Shown piece by piece: positions 36,791 through 58,829 of a DNA stretch of 64,000 bases; positions within the stretch are counted from its first letter, which is position 1; each line of letters begins with the position of its first letter. Made by a program: the position numbers and the translations under genes. This DNA is from Mya arenaria (taxonomy: Eukaryota; Mollusca; Bivalvia; Myida; Myidae). The DNA lies in contig NC_069135.1 in the NCBI RefSeq assembly GCF_026914265.1, positions 34,791,756-34,855,755 of the forward strand, written 5' to 3'. The notes under the pieces were generated by a model. It did no database searches. It had not been told where the DNA came from and saw nothing but the letters and a program-made list of their open reading frames with translations.

Positions 36791-39700
36791 TTATTCACCG
36801 TTTCCAGCCATTATTGAACCATTTAACACTCCAAGATATGGTGACTGAAAATGCCCAATGAAAAACGTGTTATTAAATTCGAACACTTCGCTGACCGCGC
36901 CTATTTTCGTTGCTCCCGGGTCGTGAAGGCTGCTGACTATCTTCCCGGAACTATCTATTTCCACACACAGAGCGTGCTTTGGCATGAAGGCGTTGTAGGC
37001 TTTCAGCGGAGTAATCTGAAAGGTGGAGAAAAAGTGGACATGCATATTATAACATCACTCGTCAATGCAATAGAGCGATACAATGCAATCGGGACACCTC
37101 GGCAAGTATTCAACAGGAAATGTATATCTCGAAGCTTGCCGGAGATGGCCGAGTTGTTACCATTGCGATACAAAGTATTTGCCATTGGATCGTAGCGAAT
37201 ATGTTAGCTACACGGATTTTTTAAACTCATTTCTTTTTAAATACAAAAATCTAATAATTCCAAACTTAAAATTGCAATGCCAAAAATGTAAAAAAAAATA
37301 TTGAAAATAGTTATTTTTATAAATATGCACTTTGTACTGTCTATATATTCTCACATGTATGTGAAAAAAAAATGTTTTTCAATACTTTTAGTATTTAGTA
37401 TTTTAAGTAGGTTTGCCCCTGACGGTCCTGGGGCGGAGGGCTAACTCGACGCTTTTGGTCTATAATCCGCACGACAAACTGCAGGTAAAGTTACTTGAAT
37501 CCTTCCCCATACACACATATATGTCACCACAATCATTGGATGGGAGATCACTGTTCCTTGTATCAATCATCGGGCCGTATAGTCTTATTCCCGGCTGTCA
37601 ATAGCCCCTCCTCCCACCCAGCCTTTGTGTCCGCCGTCCCCCAGCCGCGATAAAGACACGGCATGTTAAGCCCACAATACGCTGTTGACTGGTATTGGAA
37701 TGTCAAAAATATTACGAAATCACATAAAACTAACGCGAAAGAAATGAACATACCGCTGCTATAATTTGCTTGATCTTCGGATAGGGCCCAATGATGTCAA
37801 GAAATGAGCCGATGGGACTTGAGCCCTGAAACCGCACAGAACCCATGCCCACGTATAAATTACCCCTGGAGTTGGGCTTTATGTTGTCGGGGTAGCCAGG
37901 AAGATTGTCAATGAAAATATCGGATGTCCCGGCCTTCTCGCCAGTCAGGTAGTATCTATAAATAAATGAATGCATGTCAAATATTACAAAAGCGAAAGTA
38001 CGTATTAATTCAATTAATTCAACAAGATATTACACACTCGCCCCCTATCTTCCACTCACTCGCTCGCTCGCCCAACCGCCCGCCCGCCCGCCCGCTCGCT
38101 CGTTCGCTCGCTCGTTCGATCACTCCACTCACTCACTCACTCACTCACTAACTCGATCACTCCACTCACTCACTCACTCACTCACTCACTCACTCACTCA
38201 CTCACTCACTCACTCACTCACTCACTCACTCACTCACTCACTCACTCACTCACTCACTCACTCACTCACAAAGAACTTACACGTAAATCACAAGATGTAA
38301 CTGGATGCTGGTTTATATCTGTTCGTTATTGAATATTTTCATAATGGTCATAAGATACTCATAGACATGTTGTAAACAAGTATAATGTAACCTTCGTATC
38401 CTTGCGATACTCATCTCATTGACGAGGATGTGCGTCCCGTCCCGGGACAGAGAAACGCCGTTAGCGAGGTAGAGACCCGACAGCACGGTGCTACAGAGGC
38501 CATTCCGTGGGTCATAACGCATAAGACGTCCTGCAGCCCGATTCTCCAGAACCTGAAGATTGCGTTCACTACTTACTTTAAACACATATTCTATTATACA
38601 TATATTTCATAACATATTTTATGGCGCTGTCATTTCCAGTACATTAACATTTCAATATTAGAGATCAGTAACCATTATAAAGCGCATAAAAAATGGTAAA
38701 TGTTAAACATATAGTCGACGTATTGTCTTCAGTGTTATACGTTTCATGAGTAAATGTAGTCTACTCGTATTCAAAGAACTTTTTTCACAAGCGTCTTTGT
38801 AACGATCTTATACATTCGGAACTCCTATCAAAAACAACCTCGGATGTATATGGACGGTTCACAATGTCAGAAATCTGTACACTATAACTACGCTGCAAGT
38901 AGATCGCGAAGTAATTTCAGTTTAGCAGTTTAAATTAATGATTTAATCTTTGGAATTTTAATCGCGTTTCCAACAATATACTTCACTGGTAAGCAATTTA
39001 AACTTAGATCTACAAATACAAGCTTAAACACTACATTTGAATAATGATATAATTCAAATGTTTACGAACTACTTCTACTGGTGTACAAGCATACATCCGA
39101 GGTTGTTTTCGATATATATTGGCCGAGGAGTTTTAAATGGGTCTTAAAGCATAACTACCGCATATCTGAAGTCTCTACGCTGCCATTTGTCGGAGGAGTC
39201 TGTAAAGTAGACAATGCCATTCCCGTCAATATCCAAACTGTTGAGAAACTTGAACGGCACTCCTTCCGACCCTGTAGGGAATAAAACTGGTTAGCCAGCT
39301 CGTTTATGATACGTTCTTAATCATTAATTTAAGAAAAATTATGCTTTGTAACTGTAACTGATCTTTATAATCCCAATAATCAATTCGACATTTAAGTTGA
39401 TGTAGAACTGCTAGTGTGTGATAACGAACACTGAATTAATGCAAGTGTTTTATCGATAACTCTGTTATTTAATATATAATATTTTAGTACTCACTAATCA
39501 TTTAATATTTGTGCGTTTTCAGCTATTAAATACATGGTTACAATATTGTTATCTGTAATCAAAATTTTCCATAAATGCATAGTTAGTTGTAAAAGGATTA
39601 TCACTTAAAAGTAATGTTTGCAAGTTATACATGTGTATGTTTTGATTTTAATAAGAATGTCACTTTAAAAAAATAATGCTTCGGTACTGCAACCGATCTA

Positions 39701-42190
39701 TATGAACACAATAATCAAATTGACATTCAATTTGATGTAAAACTGCTAAAATTGTATTTGATAACGAACACAAATCTGAATAAATGCAAATATTTTATCG
39801 ATACCTCTGAGGTGGCATGCCACTTATGCAAAACATCGAATACCTTCTGAATTAGCTACCAATATCTCGAAACTTTTGTTTTGGATGTTCACTCGAAGTA
39901 AGCCCTTATACGAGTCCACCACATAAAGTTTTCCATCCGGTCCAAACTTCATCCCCTTGGGGCGGCCGCATAAAGGCTCCATTTCCGGTGAGCCACATTC
40001 CGGGCTGTCGAGGCCCGTCCGCACCACTAGCACCGCCGACTTCCGCCGGATGTCAATCTGAAGAATCTTCCCGTCAGCAGTACCAGTGTATAACGTTCCT
40101 TCACAAAAAGATGAAACTTTGAAATAACAATAGATAAATTGTTATTATTATTTGAAAACAACAACAACAACCAAATGGCAAGTTGTATTGTCCATTTCTA
40201 TAAGAAAACCTTCAGATCTGCACAGCAGGATGCTCAGATCGCAGATCTGATATACAGCACAAGGCAATAAAGATATAAGATCAATACACTTAAGTAGTGT
40301 ACTATGAACGGAATGGGTAGGAGGGGGCACTTATAGAAGGCTTAAACTAGGCCGTTAAGAGTGAAAACGTCATATATTCATGAATATCGTGATCGATTTC
40401 AGTGTTCGCGTCCTTCCAATCATTCCAACAATTAAAATACAGTCAAACCCCGTTGGCTCGAATTCATCGATGGCTCGAACTGGATATAAAGGACCGTTGT
40501 TGTTGTTTTTTAATGTGAGCATTTCCGCTTGGCTCGATTTTTCCGAGGCTCGAGGTATTTTGGTCGATCCCTGAGAGTTCGAGCCAAATAGGTTCGACCG
40601 TATATGTTATGCTAGATTTTGCAAGAATTGGATTGTCGTTGGTCGTGAATGTGCGTGTTTTCTTTTTCTTTTGATATATACGTTAATATAATAATATGCA
40701 TGTTTACTGCGTGGATGAAAAAATAGTCCATATAAGACAACGCTTGTTTAACTCGGTCTCTCCATCAACTGGACCCGGGTTCAATCCCCAGTTAAGAAAT
40801 AGGCTGATAGCTGACGTAGCAAGCGAAGTAAAATATTTCAGTTTAATGGCACACTTAGAGACTACAAAAATGCACTTTTACTTTAAAATGTACACGTGTA
40901 CCATTTTCATCCACTGTGAAGGACTCTGGTCCGAATATCTGTCCATCAAACCAGCGCTCGGCCTTCTGCAAGATCGAATTCTTCTCAAGGGGACCCTCGA
41001 GTCCAGGCAAGGGGTATGGAAAGCTGTACATTGAAGAGAAAAGTAATGACTTTTAGCCTAGCATGGTGTAATAAGTAGTTTCGGCGGTAGTGTTGTCGGC
41101 GGTTGTGGTGTCGGCGTAAGTGTTGTCGGTAGTGGTGTCGTCGGTAGTGGTTTCGTCGGTAGTGGCGTCTAAGGTAGTGTCGTCATCGTAGGTGGCGTCG
41201 TTAATAGTGGTGTCATCAGAAGTGGCGTCGTCAATGATGGTGTAGTCGGGCATCGTCGGTAGTGGCCTAGTTGGTAGCAGTCGCGTCGGTCGTGTCGTCA
41301 TCAATATTGGTGGCGTCAGAAGTAGCGTCGTCGGCAGTAGTGTCGTCGGTAGCGGTGTCGTCGGTAGCGATGTTGTCTGTAGTGAGTTTGGTCGGTAGCG
41401 GTGTCGTCGGTAGTGGTGTCGTCGGTAGCGGTGTCGTCTGTAGTGAGTTGGGTCGGTTGTGGTTTCGTCGGTAGCGGCGTCGCCGGTAGTGGTGTCGTCG
41501 GTAGTGGTGTCGTCGGTAGAGGTGTCGTCGGTAGAACGTTGCGTCGTCGGTAGTGGTGTCGTCAGTAGAACGTTGCGTCGCCGGTAGTGGTGTCGTCGGT
41601 AGAACGTTGCGTCGCCGGTAGTGGTGTCGTTGGTAGAACGTTGCGTCGCCGGTAGTGGTGTCGTCGGTAGAACGTTGCGTAGTCGGTAGTGGTGCCCTTG
41701 GTCGAGGATTCGACGTATGGTCGGGCAAAGACTCTAACCATTGCCATAACTCATCACCCGTAAAATATATATTAACATGTACGATGTCGGTTCAAATGGC
41801 TGACAGACCAAAACACTTTGTTAAACGGTATTCTTTTTAGAACTTACGTGTATGGAAGAGGGTCGATGGGCGTGGTCAGCAGACAGAAAAAGATCCCTAT
41901 AATGCCAGCCCATAAAGCGTGAACAGCTTCCAACCTGGCTTGAAAACCACAAACATTAAGCAAGAACATTATCAGTTTAGAACAATAAAAGTAAACTTGT
42001 TTCTGGTGGCAATGGTAAATTAATTTGACAGTTCTGCATGCGTTAGATCTTTTATTTGACCTTGCTGTTAAGTGTGTATTTTTGGAAATTGCTAAAATTT
42101 GCAAAATGAAAGCTTAAATAAACTAATTTTAGCCATTTAAAATGTATATTACCTGCGTGGGAATACGTGGTTTTCTTTGCCAGAGTCCAT
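36791..42190 (-). CDS. APMAP: APMAP-like (adipocyte plasma membrane-associated protein / strictosidine synthase-like), complete
   Basis: Eight exons: 42153-42190, 41848-41934, 40902-41023, 39844-40098, 39159-39271, 38392-38552, 37754-37955, 36791-37015. All have GT-AG ends, and phases match throughout (2, 2, 1, 1, 0, 2, 0). The CDS is 1203 bp, 400 residues (vertebrate APMAP about 416). It has a short cytoplasmic N-terminus, one membrane anchor at about residues 17-33 (VHALWAGIIGIFFCLLT), then a six-bladed beta-propeller of the strictosidine-synthase-like family. Family hallmarks are QKAERWFDGQIFGPES, LYTGTADGKI, CGRPKGMKFGPDGKLYVVD, YFTDSSDKWQRRD, ARIRRYYLTG and NLPGYPDNIKPNSRGNLYVG. It should be a type II membrane protein. 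Vertebrate APMAP has reported arylesterase activity, but the substrate here is unknown. The exon 6 donor (GTTACA) is weak; homology and phase support it. Introns carry a MITE, a Tigger-type element and two satellites. Confidence 0.95.
37086..37165. mobile_element. Short palindromic element family G, copy 2
   Basis: Inverted ends caatcgggacacctcggc / ggccgagttgttaccattg. It lies in APMAP intron 7, about 70 bp upstream of the last exon on the minus strand. Confidence 0.6.
38040..38271. repeat. (CACT)n and CGCTCGCC-type microsatellite
   Basis: Cgctcgctcgcccgcccg-like units give way to about 27 uninterrupted actc units. Lies in APMAP intron 6. The open frame of SLTH repeats through it is an artefact of the 4-bp period. 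Confidence 0.95.
38813..39139 (+). mobile_element. MITE family A, copy 4, next to an APMAP splice donor
   Basis: 327 bp with ends cattcggaactcctatcaaa... and ...ggccgaggagttttaaatg. Flanking 9-mers gatcttata and ggtcttaaa match at 7 of 9. Its right end is 19 bp from the donor of APMAP exon 5 (39158/39157), inside the start of intron 5. Confidence 0.8.
39341..39805. repeat. 135-bp direct repeat split by family B, copy 4
   Basis: The segment at 39341-39480 (tgctttgtaactgtaactga ... ttttatcgataactctg) recurs at about 39672-39805. Between them, at 39482-39670, lies a truncated reverse copy of family B. The arrangement fits a duplication that included or was promoted by the inserted repeat. Lies in APMAP intron 4. 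Confidence 0.7.
40440..40600. mobile_element. Tigger/pogo-like MITE with TA target duplication
   Basis: 161 bp. The left end cagtcaaaccccgttggctc and the inverted right end (gttcgagccaaataggttcg, then accg) are TIRs. TA dinucleotides flank both sides. Ends of the CAGTC(R)AACC type are usual for TcMar-Tigger elements. Lies in APMAP intron 3. Confidence 0.75.
41060..41700. repeat. 15-bp minisatellite (tcgtcggtagtggtg) in APMAP intron 2
   Basis: About 40 copies of a 15-bp unit, with a higher-order unit of about 45 bp that contains gtagaacgttgcg at 41518-41690. Because 15 is divisible by 3, long Thr/Asp-rich or Val/Ser-rich frames appear on both strands; they are not genes. Confidence 0.9.
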
Positions 42191-43067
42191 GCTCATGCCA
42201 TGAGTAAAGTAGTCTCCACGCTTTTCCAAAATGTTCACAAATGTGGTTGTATTTCTGAGTTATGGATATGTTGTTTTTTTTCTTTCTTCAGTTGTTTACC
42301 GTTTGCAACTATTTAATATTCATTTTACAACCACTCTACAAGCTAAATGTGTTTTCAGTCGCATATATTCAATGCATAATTTCCTATTTACTTCCAACAA
42401 GTCACTTCGGCACCATTTCTAGATTAAACCGATATTGTACCAACTATTTAAAATCTGGAGCATACAAGAATAGAGAAAAGTGCAGACTTAACCGTCCAAA
42501 ACCGTCTGATTCATTTTGTATCGCCGCCAATACAAAGACGGTTGACCGAGCCGTGAACCCATCTGTGTCATTTAAGGACACGGAGTCTTTGACCGGTTGT
42601 TGAATGTGGCAGACAGGACGCCCCGAAATGTGTGCATGCGTAGTGGGTGCATTGTTTAAAACATGAGGTTAAAGTACACCATGACCTTCTCATACAGTAA
42701 ACGCTGATATGATCCCATATTTGATATTTTTATCAGCCGAGCGTAGCCGAATGTTCAAATAATGGAACTCACTGTGACCTACAATTAACTTAATTTAAGT
42801 TCCAAATCTATGTGATACAAATGCAAACAAAACTAGCAGTGTAAGACAATAACAAGTAAATAAACCGAATAACTGAAATTGATAAATCAATAAAAAAAAA
42901 CATTATGGGAAACTATGCTTGTAGTTCTCCTAGCTGTGCTGTGCTGTAACTATTAGTGTAACGTAACCATATTGCAAATTGTATGTCAGAAATAAATCTG
43001 CTACACCGAAATAGAAAAGAAACAAGTTTTCGCGTGTAAACAATTTGTCGAGTTTTCTAGAAATAAA
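42191..43067. promoter_or_regulatory. Divergent intergenic region between APMAP and ZMYND10
   Basis: 877 bp separate the two start codons, which face away from each other. The 5' UTRs and a bidirectional or paired promoter should lie here. No TATA box, initiator or X-box (RFX site, expected for a ciliary gene) could be assigned with confidence by eye. No other gene is present. Confidence 0.55.
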
Positions 43068-55652
<12,585 letters not shown>

Positions 55653-55762
55653 TGCTACTAACCTGAGATCTTGTTTTTTTACTTGTTCAATTTTCTGACA
55701 GTTTTGGACCTTTTTGTCTGTGTTAAAACAAACTGTTAGGCCTACAGTGTCTTGTTTCTTTA

Positions 55763-56118
55763 CTTAAAGTGTCACTCATATTTTAAATCAGTACATACAC
55801 ATTTATAACACATAAATTTTGAGTGTTAAACCTTGAACTACTTACTAAATAATGCAATTCTGGAAAAAAATAATAACTGGTAACAGATTGTAACCGTGAA
55901 TTTAATAGCTGAAAACGCATAATATTAAATGACTAAAAGTCCTAAAAGATTTACACTGATCAACTTTTGTCGCATAAGGTGGAAATAATATGTTACTGCA
56001 CCTTTCTTTCAAATCAAACATGGACTTCATAAGAACCATTGTTTACGATATCTGTTCATCCTTTTTGTTAAATTAAAACAATTGTATTAATTATTTGGGC
56101 GCAAGAGTGCATCTTGAA
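55763..56118 (+). mobile_element. Dispersed repeat family B, copy 5, in the ZMYND10 3' region
   Basis: Starts ttaaagtgtcactcata and ends gcaagagtgcatcttgaa, about 110 bp after the ZMYND10 stop. If the transcript ends at the signal near 56580, this repeat is part of the 3' UTR. Confidence 0.8.
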
Positions 56119-57528
56119 GTCAACAAAACATTGCTTGGCAACAAATAGGATCTTTCTATGCCTCTCTAAATCTAAGACTGCGGTAAAGTGTACTGACCAT
56201 GTTGAACACTTACAAATATGATCAGGAACGGTGTATTGAAAATAGCTTTGTCATATTATACTATGTATAGGACGCACTTTTTTACCCCAGAATTGTTGGG
56301 AAAAAAATTGCCTGCGTAACTTTTCTTCTTATTCTATATGTATCAGTTCTTGTTTTCATTTGAATGATCTTTCAATTGACAAACATTTTGCTTTATTCCA
56401 TCTTGTGCAAAAGCTACAGTACCGCTGTCTGATTTTAATATCATTATGAGGAGTGTATAAAAAGTATTTGTTCAGATTATGTTTGCATTAATTGAAGTAT
56501 ACATCCATTATAGGTTGTATTTGTGATGTGTGTTCATGTATCTTAATTTATTTATTTTAATGAAAACATTCCTTTTGATAATAAACAATTTGAAAATAAT
56601 TTTGTTTGTTTTATGAATTTCAATAGAAAGGATTTAAATTATATTTGATAGCAGCAGTGCATTCAGTAAGGCGAGCGTTTACCAACCGCTCATAAATGTT
56701 TTGTTTTGTATCCCTGTTGCAACGCAGCGCATACACTTAAGGCGGAAAACCAAACAGCAAATATTCTCCGCAAACATGTTTACTGCTGGTTCAACTCTAT
56801 AGAATACAGGTCAAGTTTGACACTAGTTACAAACCCGTATTCTTTACTGAGTGAGGCTACTTTTCAATTTAAAATTTGCATACTAAGGTGTCCCGACAAT
56901 ACTTGATGGAAGGACTGATAGTTTCAAATAATATGTGTTTATCGCCATAAAATACTGGTCAAGTTAGACTTTGGTTACAAACCACTATTATTTAGGAGTT
57001 ATGTCCCATTTTCAGCCTAAACTTTGCCCAAAATAAAACAATGTCAAGATGATTTCTTATTACAGGTTTGACAGATTTAAATAATTTAAGATTTTAATTC
57101 AGGGTACACATAGTTCACACTATAAAATACAGATTAAAGGGACTTGACACCAGATGGTCCCAAAACAGTATTTCCTAAGAGCAAGCCTAGATTTGTGGCC
57201 GATAATACATCATTTTACATGATTTAAAGAATAAACCAACAATCGTATCTGCCTTCATGTTGTCTTAGTTTCCTCGCTCAAGTGTGGAATATGTTCTCCG
57301 ATCACCTTGCAAGTCACTTGATCGTTTCAAACACTAACATGTCAACAAGCATTATGCCAACTTGCCGTCTTTCTTCATCAGTATTTATCTCTTTCAACAG
57401 TTTCCATCGATTAATTTCATGTTTATCTGTCAAGTACTAAGTTGTTTTGCAGCAGTGCTTCCTAGCACTGTACGTCCTTTTAGAAAGCCATGAAGTTTAA
57501 ACTTCTTATTAATTTATATAGTCACTCT
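56119..57528. other. 3' flank of ZMYND10; no gene recognised
   Basis: Apart from a candidate polyadenylation signal near 56580, this AT-rich stretch shows no exon, RNA gene or repeat that I can support. Confidence 0.5.
56580..56585 (+). terminator. Candidate polyadenylation signal AATAAA
   Basis: aataaa in ttttgataataaacaattt, 0.93 kb after the ZMYND10 stop. It is the best candidate I saw, but use is unproven. Confidence 0.4.
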
Positions 57529-57713
57529 TGTTGGCACGATGTTGCCCGAGAGTCTGGTCTTGTGGCATGAAGTGAAACTGGAGTACCCGGAGAAAACCCA
57601 CTTGTACAGCTTGGTGACCACCAACAAAACTCACATGCGCCCAGACTGGGATTTGAACCCAGGTCGCCTTGGTGAGAAGCAAGTGTGCTAACCACTGTGC
57701 TAACTGGACAACC
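57529..57713 (-). mobile_element. tRNA-derived SINE, copy 2
   Basis: The minus strand reads ggttgtccagttagcacagt with a consensus A box tagcacagtgg (57702-57692) and B box ggttcaaatcc (57659-57649). A perfect 5-bp T-arm stem (ctggg/cccag) surrounds the B box. Spacing fits RNA polymerase III promoters. The body has a 40-bp segment missing from copy 1. Sequence beyond the T arm does not close an acceptor stem. Confidence 0.85.
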
Positions 57714-57859
57714 AAAAGCATTGAAGATTACTGATAACATTAGGGTCACATATTATAAGTAGGGATGGAAGCGAATATCCGAGTATCCGGATATCACGCA
57801 AGTATTCGGATACCAAAATGGGTATTCGAATATTCGTTAAGAATTAAAATTTCAATAAA

Positions 57860-57944
57860 CAGTTTAAACTTCAGTTTTGGATATTGAATTGATGCTTATA
57901 ATTTATAAGCATCAATTCAATATCCAAAACTGAAGTTTAAACTG
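57860..57944. repeat. Perfect 41-bp inverted repeat with 3-nt loop
   Basis: Left arm 57860-57900 (cagtttaaacttcagttttg...gatgcttata) and right arm 57904-57944 are exact reverse complements, separated by att. An RNA copy would form an 85-nt hairpin with no mismatch. It does not match other repeats in the window. Confidence 0.95.
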
Positions 57945-58573
57945 CAGGCTCATATGACCTTGTAAGTCCACATAAGAAATTCCCTTAGGAAAGGACGGAC
58001 CAGGGCGGAAGTCTTTGTACATGCAAATCAAAACTACACAGTGGAGGGACTGCCAATTTATTACGTTGCCTTTTATTTGTGTACACAAAAGTAATACCAA
58101 ATGTTTAAACAAAAATGCATTGAGTACAAAATTACTAAAGCTTCAAAACCATGATAAACATTATAGACAACCTACCAAAACACCAGAAAACAGATCTGGT
58201 ACACTCATATTATGCTACAACTAGTATTTACACATTTTTGACTGGTTCGTTTGCCACAACGGCAGTTGATTTAAAGATAGACGACATAAATTTGGTCATT
58301 ATTATTGACATTTGGTACTGATCACAAAATGAACATGTAGTGTATGCCTATAGATTTGTTTACAGACGGGCTTATTTATAACACAAGTGATAATGCCTTA
58401 ACAGTAACGCACAAACTGCTAAAAACAAACATAACCAATGATTGATAAGGAAGTTGATTTTCATGTATTTCTGAGGGATAAAAGGATGTTAGTCTATGAT
58501 GGATGCACTGGCGCCAAGATCACAAAAATTGAGCAATTAGCTTCTTGAGAATTGATTGTGTTTATTTATAATC
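57945..58573. other. Intergenic, nothing recognised
   Basis: No exon, RNA gene or repeat could be supported here. Confidence 0.5.
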
Positions 58574-58829
58574 GGGGTTCCAATTTCTCGAAACTTCTGA
58601 AGGCAAACAGGCTTAAGTAGCTTATTTCAAAAAGCCAAAATGCATACTTAAATTAGATTTTGAGAAAAGAACAATGGTTAATCGTAATAATAAGAAAGAT
58701 AATTCCTATTTGAAGTCTAAGAAATATTAAAGAAGTAAATACAAAAACTGAATTATAGCAAAATTAAGAAAGTGAGCTTAGCTTAAACCTGTTATAAGAG
58801 GCTTCAGAAGTTCCGAGAAATTGAGGCCC
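58574..58829. mobile_element. Palindromic repeat family E, copy 2
   Basis: Inverted ends ggttccaatttctcgaaactt and gaagttccgagaaattgagg, with internal matches to 54549-54872 (aaaatgcatacttaaat, gtgagcttagcttaa, cctgttataag). Intergenic. Confidence 0.75.

Noticed and set aside
37974..38300. SLTH-repeat ORFs
   Set aside because: Translation of the (CACT)n microsatellite in APMAP intron 6.
41267..41728. 153-codon Thr/Arg/Pro-rich ORF and its antisense partner
   Set aside because: Product of the 15-bp minisatellite in APMAP intron 2; low-complexity frames on both strands.
57635..57713. Functional tRNA gene on the minus strand
   Set aside because: A and B boxes and a T arm are present, but the acceptor stem does not pair. 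The sequence continues into a body shared with 54029-54171, so it is a SINE.
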